The notes: generated by a model not told the origin, from the sequence alone. DNA of 15,271 bases from CAZJKO01 sp964546995 (GCA_964546995.1 CAZJKO010000027.1:1-15271); one strand, 5' to 3'. Numbered from the stretch's first letter, positions 1-6,357 are shown. Translations and numbers: made by a program.

Positions 1-16
1 ATCTACTGAAAGTAAA

Positions 17-169
17 TTGAGTGCTTTTCTCTTATTATAGATTACTACTTTACTAGAGTAAAAAGTAAGGCTATTAGTAAGAAGATAATTAGAACAAGAG
101 ATAAGATTAAGAAATCTTTCTTATGCATATCATCAGCCTCCTTTCTTACGAAAGTTGGCAAGCACTCAA
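17..169. repeat. Inverted repeat bracketing the small peptide gene
   Basis: TTGAGTGCTT at 17-26 is the exact reverse complement of AAGCACTCAA at 160-169. One arm lies in the predicted 5' leader of the peptide mRNA and the other shortly after its stop codon. Two more pairs (one G-U) extend the helix to about 12 bp in RNA. This is seen directly. A role in closing the mRNA into an inactive form is inferred from known type I toxins. Confidence 0.6.
45..128 (-). CDS. 27-residue hydrophobic membrane peptide, type I toxin-like
   Basis: A very short gene with an MHKKDF start, then one unbroken hydrophobic helix (about residues 6-25, rich in Leu and Ile) and a C-terminal Lys. An AGGAGG ribosome site lies 8 bases before the ATG, and a good sigma-A promoter lies upstream (193-221), so the gene is very probably expressed. 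Such peptides (Fst, TxpA and holin-like toxin families) sit in the membrane and are often the toxin of type I toxin-antitoxin pairs. I cannot assign it to a named family by sequence. A 10-bp inverted repeat flanks the gene (17-26 and 160-169), so the two ends of its transcript could pair, as in known type I toxin mRNAs. The antitoxin RNA, if any, and the 3' terminator would lie mainly beyond the left window edge. The alternative is a harmless small membrane protein. Confidence 0.6.
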   Translation of the reverse strand: MHKKDFLILSLVLIIFLLIALLFTLVK

Positions 170-192
170 CTGTTAATATATTCCCTAGACAA

Positions 193-221
193 ATTATACT
201 AAAATATTTATTATAGAACAA
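193..221 (-). promoter_or_regulatory. sigma-A promoter of the 27-residue peptide gene
   Basis: On the minus strand the -35 is TTGTTC (216-221), the spacer is 17 bases and the -10 is a perfect TATAAT (193-198). Transcription would start near 186, leaving a leader of about 58 bases that contains the 160-169 repeat arm and the AGGAGG site. Confidence 0.6.
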
Positions 222-300
222 CGAATTTAACTAAATTTCGTCAATTTAGTAAACACACTTGTATATTGACATCATCAATGAACGTGTGCAATGAATATTA

Positions 301-642
301 TCATATTTTATTTTTAGGATAAGGAGCATATGATAAATATTCATCGTTTTCATCTTTGATCCAATAACCAAACTTTCCTACTATTCTAATTGGTTTCTCT
401 AATGGCCTAAGTTGTAATTTTTTTGTATTTGAAGCTTTTGCTCCTTCAGCTAGAGAAGTTGTTATATGTGGAACTTTTAATACATCTAAATTTTGTTCAT
501 CATAATTTATATAATATGGTATTAACTCTTCAGGAAGTGATATTTGAAATCCACTGTTCATACCATCGTTTCCATAGCCAATAAGAAAAACTGCAAAACT
601 TTTACCAACTATGTCATTAAATAGGAAGTAATATAATATTAG
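301..642 (-). pseudogene. 5'-truncated gene remnant with a PHITTSL motif
   Basis: The minus-strand frame is open from a TAG at 643-645 to the TGA at 301-303. The only ATG (559-561) gives 86 residues, yet the frame reads as protein well before it: FAVFLIGYGNDG lies just upstream of that Met. No usable start codon or ribosome site precedes this part, so the 5' end appears lost or degraded. The motif PHITTSLAEGAKA (residues 31-43 counted from the Met) recalls the second His-x-Thr/Ser motif of 2H phosphoesterase-like RNA-processing domains, and FGYWI follows. If so, the first H-x-T half is missing. This family call is weak. What is firm is a coding-like frame that starts too late. Confidence 0.45.
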
Positions 643-1006
643 CTATTGATTTTTTGAAAGAATTGTTTACACTATAGTTAGTTAAGTATATTATTAATTA
701 TTTCTTTTGTCCAAAGAGTTGTTGTGCTTCTCTCTTGGGCGCTAGATTGATTGTTACTAAAATAACAAACGTACTGGATAGCAGTGCGTTTTTTGTTTAT
801 GAATATATTAGAAAACGGATATAAAAGAAAAATGGCATATGAAATGAAATCATAAAATTGCCCAGACTGAATCATTATTGATTCAACCACTTTTTATAAA
901 CAACAATGACAAATGAAAGAAACTTAAAAATTCTACCAAAAGTAGAGTATAACGGAAAAAAAGGAAAGCGCTTTTGTTGTATAATGTAATTGTGAGGAGG
1001 AGTAAA
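643..1006. other. Intergenic stretch without a supported gene
   Basis: An AT-rich stretch between the remnant on the left and the XRE-ATPase-CYTH gene on the right. A minus-strand frame at 678-890 is open but has no ribosome site and no recognisable protein pattern. The sequence TATAAT at 980-985, about 20 bases before the ribosome site of the next gene, may be its -10 box, but no clear -35 lies at the right distance. No tRNA, terminator or mobile-element end was recognised. Confidence 0.5.
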
Positions 1007-2344
1007 ATGAAAAATAGTGATTTTGGCAATTATTTGTATCAACTTCGAAAAGAAAATAATCTAACGCAAAGATTTGTTGCGTATCAACTTAATGTAAGTG
1101 ATAAATCCGTTAGCAAGTGGGAGATGGGAAAATCAAAACCAAATTTGGAAAAACTGAAAACATTATCCGCATTATATAATGTTCCTTTCGATGAATTGTT
1201 AGATAATCAAGAGGAAGAGAATAAAATAAAAATAAGTAAAATTGTTTTAACGGGTGGACCATGTGCAGGTAAAACCACTGCATTAACGTGGATTAATAAT
1301 TATTTTTCTAAAAGAGGTTATACAGTACTATTTGTCCCTGAAACCGCAACGGAATTAATTACAAACGGAGTAGCACCTTGGACTTGTAAAACAAATTACG
1401 ATTATCAAACGTTTCAAATTAAACTACAAAAAATGAAAGAACAAATATTTGATGATGCTGCGAAAACGATGAAAAACGATAAGATACTGATTGTATGTGA
1501 TCGAGGAATATTAGATAACAAAGCATATATGAAAGAGGTGGAATTTAAAAGAATATTAAAAGAATTTGGAACGAGTGAAACAAAAGAAAGAGATGACTAT
1601 GACGCTGTATTTCATCTTGTAAGTGCAGCCAAAGGAAAAGAAGATTTCTACACTCTTGCAAATAATACTGCAAGAACGGAAAGTATAGAAGAAGCGAGAA
1701 ATTTAGATGACAAAATTATCTCAGCATGGACAGGGCATCCTCATTTTAGAATTATAGACAATAGCACGGAATTTGAAGAAAAATTAGAAAGAGTACTAAA
1801 AGAAATTGCTTCGTTTCTAGGAGAACCAGAACCTTTTGAAATAGAAAGAAAATTCTTAATATACTATCCAAATATAAAAGAATTAGAGAAAATGCCAAAT
1901 TGTACTAAGGTTAATATTGTGCAAACGTATTTAAAAAGTGATGATGATGCAGAAAGAAGAGTTAGAGCAAGGGGTATTGATGGCGATTATCTCTACTATT
2001 TAACGGAAAAAAGAAAAATATCAAACTTAAAAAGAGTGGAAGTAGAAAGAAAACTTACCCAAAATGAATACTTAGCATTATTAATGGAGTCAGATAATAA
2101 ATTGCATGCTATCCATAAAACGAGATACTGTTTATCAGAAAACAATCAATACTTCGAAATTGATATATATCCCGAATGGGACAATCAAGCCATAATGGAA
2201 ATTGAATTATGCAGTGAAGAGGAAGTGATAAAAGTTCCCAGTTGGATAAAAATAAAGAAAGAAGTAACAGATGATGAAAGTTATAAAAATTATCAAATGG
2301 CAAAAGAAATGCCTAAGCAATTAATTAAAACGAGAGGAAAATAA
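1007..2344 (+). CDS. XRE-HTH / NadR-like ATPase / CYTH fusion protein
   Basis: A 445-residue cytoplasmic protein with three domains. Residues 4-66 are an XRE-type helix-turn-helix (recognition region around VSDKSVSKWEMG). Residues 77-270 are a P-loop domain of the AAA_28/NadR kinase kind, with Walker A GGPCAGKTT at 83-91 and a Walker B-like ILIVCDRG at 161-168. Residues 277-435 are a CYTH/triphosphate-tunnel domain, with the signature EIERK at 278-282 and further charged strands ERRVRAR, EKRK, EVERK and MEIEL. CYTH enzymes bind triphosphate groups with metal ions, as in thiamine triphosphatases, tripolyphosphatases and class IV adenylate cyclases. The substrate here is unknown. The ATG at 1007 is preferred over one at 974 because GAGGAGG (994-1000) sits just before it. 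The likely job is nucleotide or polyphosphate sensing tied to DNA binding, which is inference. The gene stands alone in accessory DNA. Confidence 0.85.
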   Translation: MKNSDFGNYLYQLRKENNLTQRFVAYQLNVSDKSVSKWEMGKSKPNLEKLKTLSALYNVPFDELLDNQEEENKIKISKIVLTGGPCAGKTTALTWINNYFSKRGYTVLFVPETATELITNGVAPWTCKTNYDYQTFQIKLQKMKEQIFDDAAKTMKNDKILIVCDRGILDNKAYMKEVEFKRILKEFGTSETKERDDYDAVFHLVSAAKGKEDFYTLANNTARTESIEEARNLDDKIISAWTGHPHFRIIDNSTEFEEKLERVLKEIASFLGEPEPFEIERKFLIYYPNIKELEKMPNCTKVNIVQTYLKSDDDAERRVRARGIDGDYLYYLTEKRKISNLKRVEVERKLTQNEYLALLMESDNKLHAIHKTRYCLSENNQYFEIDIYPEWDNQAIMEIELCSEEEVIKVPSWIKIKKEVTDDESYKNYQMAKEMPKQLIKTRGK

Positions 2345-2438
2345 AATAGAAAGAGAAAACATCTAATATATTTCAAATAGATCTCCTAACATTTTTTCAT
2401 AGATATCAGTAGATGGTTACGGAACCTCTGATTTCAAG

Positions 2439-2467
2439 TTGTAACATAATAACACTCATGTTATAAT
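2439..2467 (+). promoter_or_regulatory. Promoter of the exported 221-residue protein
   Basis: TTGTAA (2439-2444), a 17-base spacer and TATAAT (2462-2467), with TG one base before the -10 (extended -10). The AAGGAG ribosome site of the following gene lies about 10 bases after the -10. Confidence 0.65.
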
Positions 2468-2491
2468 AAAGGTAATAAGGAGAAATGAGTT

Positions 2492-3157
2492 ATGCTTAAA
2501 ATGTTCAAAATGAAATTGATTATGACATTTGTAGTAGCAGTTATCATGGGAGATACAACAACGATGTTGCCGATATTTTATAATGAGTATGGTACAATAA
2601 AAACTCCTCAAATATTCAACATAAGAAATGTAACAACAAAATCCAAAAGAACTTATCAATCGGAAAATGCAAAAGATGCAACTTTATTACCAGATATAGA
2701 GATTTCTCAAGATAACACAGTGAATACAAATAAGCAAGAGTCCATTTATTCTAAACCAGAAGTGGCAAATCACATCGATGATGTAGCTCCTAGTTCTAAG
2801 TTAGAAGAACAAAATAGCATAAATGCTATTGAAAACCCAACGGATAAGGTTGAACCGAAAGAGGAAAATAACATCAATATAGAGAATCAAGAAAGCACAA
2901 ATAAAGTGTTAGAGAAAGAAATACCAACCATTTATTATGATAAAACAACGATGATTTATGATAATGATAATGTCACTTTATTAAGGGTAGAATACTACGT
3001 AAACAATAGTCTCATCTACTATTCTGTTGTAGAACAGTTTGATGCTACAACAAAGTCGTATGTGGAAAAGATTTATCAATGTAATCGTGAGACAAATATC
3101 GATTCTCTAGTACGAATAGATGTATATACCAATGGTAATTTAGTAACGACATATTAA
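2492..3157 (+). CDS. Unrecognised exported or membrane-anchored protein
   Basis: A 221-residue protein that I do not recognise. Residues 1-25 form a basic start followed by a hydrophobic segment (about 8-20), a signal peptide or membrane anchor without a lipobox cysteine. Residues 55-145 are low in complexity and rich in Asn, Glu, Lys, Ser and Gln, like an extended cell-wall-crossing linker. Residues 146-221 look like a small beta-rich domain (alternating IYYDKTTMIYDND, VEYYVNNSLIYYS, RIDVYTNG) with one Cys at 197. The ATG at 2492 follows AAGGAG by 9 bases. It is a single-gene unit: its own promoter (2439-2467) lies before it and a strong terminator (3171-3216) after it. A surface or envelope role is inferred from the layout only. 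Confidence 0.75.
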   Translation: MLKMFKMKLIMTFVVAVIMGDTTTMLPIFYNEYGTIKTPQIFNIRNVTTKSKRTYQSENAKDATLLPDIEISQDNTVNTNKQESIYSKPEVANHIDDVAPSSKLEEQNSINAIENPTDKVEPKEENNINIENQESTNKVLEKEIPTIYYDKTTMIYDNDNVTLLRVEYYVNNSLIYYSVVEQFDATTKSYVEKIYQCNRETNIDSLVRIDVYTNGNLVTTY

Positions 3158-3170
3158 TTTGTTATAGTAG

Positions 3171-3216
3171 ATATCACCTAAATCACTCCAATCAAATTAG
3201 GTGATATTTTATTTTA
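3171..3216 (+). terminator. Rho-independent terminator after the exported protein
   Basis: An 11-bp perfect stem, ATATCACCTAA (3171-3181) with TTAGGTGATAT (3197-3207), a 15-base loop, and then a T-rich tail. Confidence 0.75.
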
Positions 3217-3272
3217 ATCTATTTTCGTTTATAATAAAATAAGAATAGTAAGATGAGTAAAAATTGTGTATA

Positions 3273-3300
3273 TTGATAGAAGCAAAACTCATACTAAAAA
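3273..3300 (+). promoter_or_regulatory. Possible promoter of the GH3 gene
   Basis: TTGATA (3273-3278), a 16-base spacer and a weak -10 TAAAAA (3295-3300). A second TATAAT at 3230-3235 has no good -35. The gene lies between two terminators, so a promoter must exist here, but which box is used is unclear. Confidence 0.35.
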
Positions 3301-3324
3301 TAGAATAATGAATAGGAGAAAGCC

Positions 3325-4686
3325 ATGAAAAAAGTAATATACATATTGACAGGTCTCGTAGTTGTCATTGGAACAATACTATTGTTGAGACCAAAACAAT
3401 TGTTAGAAGAAGAACAAAAACCGACGTACAAGAAAGAAATTGGGACTGTTTTAGCTTGTCAAAATGATCAAGTGACCCTATTAGGAAAAGATCTAGGCAT
3501 TTATACCATATCTATGAAAGAGTTTGATGGTGAAATAGGACAAGACATCGAGATAGAATATGAAAAAGAATGGAAGAAAAATCAAAAGGTTCAAGAAATT
3601 ACTGTCATATCAACTAAAACATTACAAAAGGAAGACGACCAGACAAAAATCTTTGAAATATGGAACGATAAAGGAATGTTTTCTTCCCATTATAACTTAG
3701 CATATCAAAAACTAAAAACGATGACACTCGACGAAAAAATAGGGCAGTTGTTATTAGTTCGGTACCCAGAGAAAAATCAAAAAGAAATATTAAATACCTA
3801 CCATTTTGGAGGATATCTCTTCTTTGCAAAAGATTTTAAACATAAATCACAAGAAGAAGTAAAAGAAATGATTCGAGTACTACAAGAAAATACGGAAATT
3901 CCGCTTTTAACAGCCGTGGATGAAGAAGGGGGAAAAGTGGTTCGTATTAGTAGTAATAAGAAGTTGCGAGAAGAACCGTTTTTATCTTCGAGAGAATTAT
4001 ATCAATTGGGAGGATTTGAACGAATCAAACAAGATACGATCGAAAAGAGTAATTTGTTGTATGATTTAGGAATCAATCTCAATTTAGCACCTGTTGTCGA
4101 TGTGTCGACGGACCCGGACGATTATATGTATAGAAGATCATTAGGAGAAACTAGTAGTGTTACTTCCACCTATGCAGAAACAGTCATTGCAGCAAGCAAG
4201 AACATGGGGGTATCCTATACGTTGAAACATTTTCCTGGCTATGGAAATAACTTAGATACCCACCAAACGGGAACGAAAGACGAAAGGACATATCAAGAGA
4301 TCGAAACCAACGATTTACCACCTTTCAAAGCAGGAATTAAAGCAGGTGCCGAAGCAATATTAGTTAGTCACAATACGGTAACAAGTATCGATCCAGAAAA
4401 CCCAGCTTCTCTTTCGGTAAATATCCACAATCTTCTTCGTCACGAGTTAGACTTTACCGGAATAATCATTACGGATGATCTTTATATGGGAGCAGTTTCG
4501 AATATCGAAGAAGTAACGGTAAAAGCAATTTTAGCAGGAAATGATCTCATCATCACAACAGACTATGAAAAAAGCATTGCCTCCATCAAACGAGCAATTG
4601 AAGAAAAAAGGATTCCAGAAACACTAATCGATCGGTTAGCTTTCCGTATTTTATCATGGAAAGCAGCAAAAGGGTTAATAAAATAA
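3325..4686 (+). CDS. Membrane-anchored GH3 beta-N-acetylhexosaminidase (NagZ-like)
   Basis: A 453-residue glycoside hydrolase family 3 protein. Residues 4-22 are an uncleaved-looking signal anchor with no lipobox. Residues 35-97 form a small extra beta-like domain outside the membrane, and residues 125-450 are the catalytic barrel. Family motifs are VDEEGGKV (198-205, usually DQEGG), KHFPGYG (301-307), the acid/base Asp-x-His of the NagZ subfamily (D311-T-H313), and the nucleophile Asp in ITDDLYMGA (D384). The usual second His of KHFPGHG is Tyr306 here. NagZ enzymes remove terminal N-acetylglucosamine from peptidoglycan fragments, and exported forms in Firmicutes act in wall turnover and recycling. 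AGGAG lies 7 bases before the ATG. The gene is monocistronic, with terminators on both sides. Confidence 0.88.
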   Translation: MKKVIYILTGLVVVIGTILLLRPKQLLEEEQKPTYKKEIGTVLACQNDQVTLLGKDLGIYTISMKEFDGEIGQDIEIEYEKEWKKNQKVQEITVISTKTLQKEDDQTKIFEIWNDKGMFSSHYNLAYQKLKTMTLDEKIGQLLLVRYPEKNQKEILNTYHFGGYLFFAKDFKHKSQEEVKEMIRVLQENTEIPLLTAVDEEGGKVVRISSNKKLREEPFLSSRELYQLGGFERIKQDTIEKSNLLYDLGINLNLAPVVDVSTDPDDYMYRRSLGETSSVTSTYAETVIAASKNMGVSYTLKHFPGYGNNLDTHQTGTKDERTYQEIETNDLPPFKAGIKAGAEAILVSHNTVTSIDPENPASLSVNIHNLLRHELDFTGIIITDDLYMGAVSNIEEVTVKAILAGNDLIITTDYEKSIASIKRAIEEKRIPETLIDRLAFRILSWKAAKGLIK

Positions 4687-4716
4687 AGCCACGAAGATTT
4701 TTCTTCATGGCTTTTC
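4686..4716. terminator. Two-way terminator between GH3 and the 25-residue peptide gene
   Basis: Stem AAGCCA-GAAGA (4686-4697) with TCTTC-TGGCTT (4702-4713), one C/A mismatch and a loop of 4 T. On the plus strand it ends in TTTTCTT, and on the minus strand it runs into a T-rich TTTATTTTATT. It can therefore end both converging transcripts. Confidence 0.75.
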
Positions 4717-4721
4717 TTATG

Positions 4722-4799
4722 TCAAAATAAATCTTTATGGGAAGGAATAATTCTAAGAATTTTCCCATCTTTATCTTTGATTACAACTACATACTTCAT
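4722..4799 (-). CDS. 25-residue small protein, unrecognised
   Basis: A short gene starting MKYVVVIKDKDGKILRI, with the stop just before the two-way terminator. AGGAGG lies 11 bases before the ATG, a little far but strong. The peptide is charged and reads as two short beta strands joined by a DKDGK turn, with no membrane segment. A 7-bp hairpin (4816-4839) sits immediately before the ribosome site. The strong ribosome site and well-placed terminator argue for a real product. Against it are its size and the lack of a clear promoter; it could also be read from the XRE gene upstream on the same strand. Confidence 0.45.
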   Translation of the reverse strand: MKYVVVIKDKDGKILRIIPSHKDLF

Positions 4800-4815
4800 T
4801 ACTACAATTTCCTCC

Positions 4816-4839
4816 TATGATAAAAAAGAGCATATCATA
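4816..4839 (-). promoter_or_regulatory. Hairpin just before the ribosome site of the 25-residue peptide gene
   Basis: TATGATA (4816-4822) and TATCATA (4833-4839) form a perfect 7-bp stem with a 10-base A/T-rich loop. On the minus strand the stem ends directly at GGAGG. It could tune ribosome access or protect the mRNA after processing from the XRE transcript. It lacks the T-run of a terminator. A nearly identical hairpin occurs at 7073-7094. Confidence 0.4.
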
Positions 4840-4899
4840 AAAGAAAGTGTTTCGGTAAAATTTTGCGTGAGATGTCCTATTTTTTGCGCGAAATGAATT

Positions 4900-5286
4900 T
4901 TAATGATCGCGATTGGTGAATTCTCGTTTATATTCGTAGAGTTCATCCATCACATGTTCGATCATTGTTTTTTTCTCCTTTTCGCTTAAATTCTCAAAAG
5001 GAACTTGGGAGACTAAATCGACGCTATATAGATCACCTTTGTAAATGTGTGTCGTAAAGACGGTATCTCTATTATCCTGTTGTTTTAAATCTTTAAAAAT
5101 AATATCTTCATTGACATGAAAATAATTGGCAATGTTTACGATCATATCCATATTTGGTGTACGAAGTCCTTTTTCCCAATGACTAATAGAACCTAAACTA
5201 ACGCCTAATTGTTTTGATAGAGCTTCCTGAGTAATCCCTCTTTTTTCTCTCAGATATTTCAAATTAGTAGAAAAGAAATTATCCAT
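4900..5286 (-). CDS. XRE-family transcriptional regulator
   Basis: A 128-residue DNA-binding protein. Residues 6-65 are a classic XRE helix-turn-helix (ITQEALSKQLGVSLGSISHWEKGLRTPN). Residues 66-97 are a linker, and 98-121 are a charged helix (NLSEKEKKTMIEHVMDELYEYK) likely used for dimer formation. It has no TPR or peptide-binding domain, so it is not an Rgg/PlcR-type receptor. AGGAGG lies 5 bases before the ATG. It has its own strong promoter (5310-5338) and is divergent from the 41-residue peptide gene. The two 15-bp palindromes in the shared region are its likely binding sites, which would make it the repressor of that peptide gene. This is inference from layout. Confidence 0.88.
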   Translation of the reverse strand: MDNFFSTNLKYLREKRGITQEALSKQLGVSLGSISHWEKGLRTPNMDMIVNIANYFHVNEDIIFKDLKQQDNRDTVFTTHIYKGDLYSVDLVSQVPFENLSEKEKKTMIEHVMDELYEYKREFTNRDH

Positions 5287-5309
5287 ACAAACCTCCTTTA
5301 TATAATTAG

Positions 5310-5338
5310 ATTATACACGTAGCACACGGTAAAGTCAA
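5310..5338 (-). promoter_or_regulatory. Sigma-A promoter of the XRE regulator gene
   Basis: Minus strand: TTGACT (5333-5338), a 17-base spacer and a perfect TATAAT (5310-5315). One of the best promoters in the window. The first palindrome lies 34 bp upstream of its -35. Confidence 0.8.
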
Positions 5339-5371
5339 AACGAGGGAAGCGAGAAGAAAAAGTCTTGTTTT

Positions 5372-5386
5372 TATACAAGATGTATA
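5372..5386. promoter_or_regulatory. Operator-like 15-bp palindrome 1
   Basis: TATACAAGATGTATA, with perfect 6-bp arms around AGA. Its right arm TGTATA covers the position expected for the -35 of the peptide promoter (TATAAT at 5404-5409, 17 bases further on). A protein bound here would block that promoter. Confidence 0.6.
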
Positions 5387-5403
5387 GTAATATAGAATTA
5401 TAG

Positions 5404-5409
5404 TATAAT
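5404..5409 (+). promoter_or_regulatory. -10 box of the 41-residue peptide gene
   Basis: A perfect TATAAT. The hexamer at the -35 distance, TGTATA (5381-5386), is poor and lies inside palindrome 1, which fits a promoter under tight control. A start near 5416 gives a leader of about 55 bases. GAGCAAA (5411-5417) and TTTGCTC (5430-5436) form a further 7-bp inverted repeat around the start point. Confidence 0.5.
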
Positions 5410-5442
5410 AGAGCAAAGTTGTAATTTTTTTTGCTCCAAAAC

Positions 5443-5457
5443 TATACAAAACGTATA
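5443..5457. promoter_or_regulatory. Operator-like 15-bp palindrome 2
   Basis: TATACAAAACGTATA, matching palindrome 1 at 13 of 15 positions with the same length and symmetry. Its centre is 71 bp from that of site 1, about seven helical turns, so two bound dimers could face the same side. It lies in the leader of the peptide gene, just before its ribosome site. Confidence 0.55.
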
Positions 5458-5470
5458 AGTAGGTGGTAGT

Positions 5471-5596
5471 ATGTTTGAAAAAAAATGGAAAAAGTGGTTG
5501 AAAGAATTTCTTCTTTTTCTCATATTATCTCTAATAGCCATAGTTCTCACTCAACTGTGGTTATGGCGCTTAGAATCGTTGGGAATGGTCTCGTGA
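5471..5596 (+). CDS. 41-residue cationic membrane peptide, unrecognised
   Basis: A short gene reading MFEKKWKKWLKEF, then a hydrophobic helix (about residues 13-29), then a Trp-rich end WLWRLESLGMVS. The first 12 residues form an amphipathic basic helix. AGGTGG (5461-5466) lies 4 bases before the ATG. Twin palindromes and a -10 box precede it, and the XRE gene is divergent. Its last 46 bp overlap, head-on, the 3' end of the LytTR regulator gene. It has no cysteine, Gly-Gly leader or AgrD-like pattern, and no AgrB or transporter gene is nearby. It may be a membrane-active toxin, a signal-peptide precursor or a small regulator of a membrane protein; the sequence does not decide. Its reality rests on the regulatory layout and ribosome site rather than on any known family. 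Confidence 0.55.
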   Translation: MFEKKWKKWLKEFLLFLILSLIAIVLTQLWLWRLESLGMVS

Positions 5597-6318
5597 ACTT
5601 TGGAAAGTAGAACATCGTCTAAACAATCTCGATATTTATTAGAAAGACAAGGGTAGGTTTCACCGTTATCAAAAGTGACCGTCTTTTGATTTTTATCAAC
5701 ATATAACACACGATTAGGATTAACAAAATAAGAACGGTGCGTTTGAACAAGTTGATTCTTGAAAAGTTTGACGGTTTCTTTTAATGTTTTGCTAAGATTG
5801 AACGTTTCTACGTCCGTATAAATAGTGGATTTTCTTCCATATTTACTCATCGTAACAAATAAAACTTTTTGAAATGGAATTTTATAAAGTCTATTTTGAT
5901 CGTTAAACGTAATAGGTGGATTTTTAGAAGACATTTTAACCGCTTGTGTTAAACGATCATATAAAATAGTACCAAACTCTTCATTTTTTTGAATAAAGGC
6001 AAAATACATAAGAACACTATTTAACACTTCATCACGGAACGTCTTTTTATAAGCCGTAACAAAGATAATGATGCTCTCTGAATCTTGGCGTCTAATTTCT
6101 CTTGCAATATCAATTCCTCGAACAGGACTCATTTGCATATCGAGAATGTAAATTTTATTCATCAAATTCTGATTGATGAGATCTGCTAGTTCATCATTGT
6201 AACCATCAAAAACATGCTTATGGTATTCCAAATTCGTATCAAACATAACCCGATCAGTAATCTCTTTTATCTTTTCTCTAAAATCATAGTGATCTTCACA
6301 AATAATAACATGATACAT
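5551..6318 (-). CDS. LytTR-family response regulator (AgrA/ComE type), orphan
   Basis: A 255-residue two-component response regulator. The receiver domain (1-128) has the acidic pocket C7-E8-D9, phospho-acceptor D60 in ILDMQMSP, T88 in FVTAY and K111 in FIQKNE. The LytTR DNA-binding domain (136-238) has the typical THRSYFVNPNRV at 193-204. The ATG at 6318 is preferred over one at 6342 because GAGGTG lies 5 bases before it. LytTR regulators of this class commonly control quorum-sensing, bacteriocin or competence genes and bind paired direct repeats. No histidine kinase lies next to it, so its partner must be elsewhere. Its own promoter is at 6358-6386. No terminator is visible before the converging peptide gene. 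Confidence 0.9.
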   Translation of the reverse strand: MYHVIICEDHYDFREKIKEITDRVMFDTNLEYHKHVFDGYNDELADLINQNLMNKIYILDMQMSPVRGIDIAREIRRQDSESIIIFVTAYKKTFRDEVLNSVLMYFAFIQKNEEFGTILYDRLTQAVKMSSKNPPITFNDQNRLYKIPFQKVLFVTMSKYGRKSTIYTDVETFNLSKTLKETVKLFKNQLVQTHRSYFVNPNRVLYVDKNQKTVTFDNGETYPCLSNKYRDCLDDVLLSKVHETIPNDSKRHNHS

Positions 6319-6357
6319 AACGGCACCTCTACTTCCAACCATATCTTAATCGTTATA

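Noticed and set aside
678..890. 70-codon open frame on the minus strand, ending in LWTKEIINNIL, which resembles part of a serine recombinase
   Set aside because: No ribosome site, no recombinase domain around it and poor protein-like composition; the resemblance covers only about ten residues.
2109..2303. Minus-strand open frame inside the CYTH domain
   Set aside because: A shadow of the plus-strand gene, with no start signals of its own.
5411..5436. Inverted repeat GAGCAAA / TTTGCTC with a T-run, considered as a terminator
   Set aside because: The T-run is in the loop, not after the stem, and the repeat surrounds the expected transcription start, so it cannot act as a normal terminator there.
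5471..5596. The 41-residue peptide as an AgrD-type or Gly-Gly-leader signal precursor
   Set aside because: No Cys or Ser ring motif, no double-glycine site and no AgrB, peptidase-transporter or kinase gene nearby.
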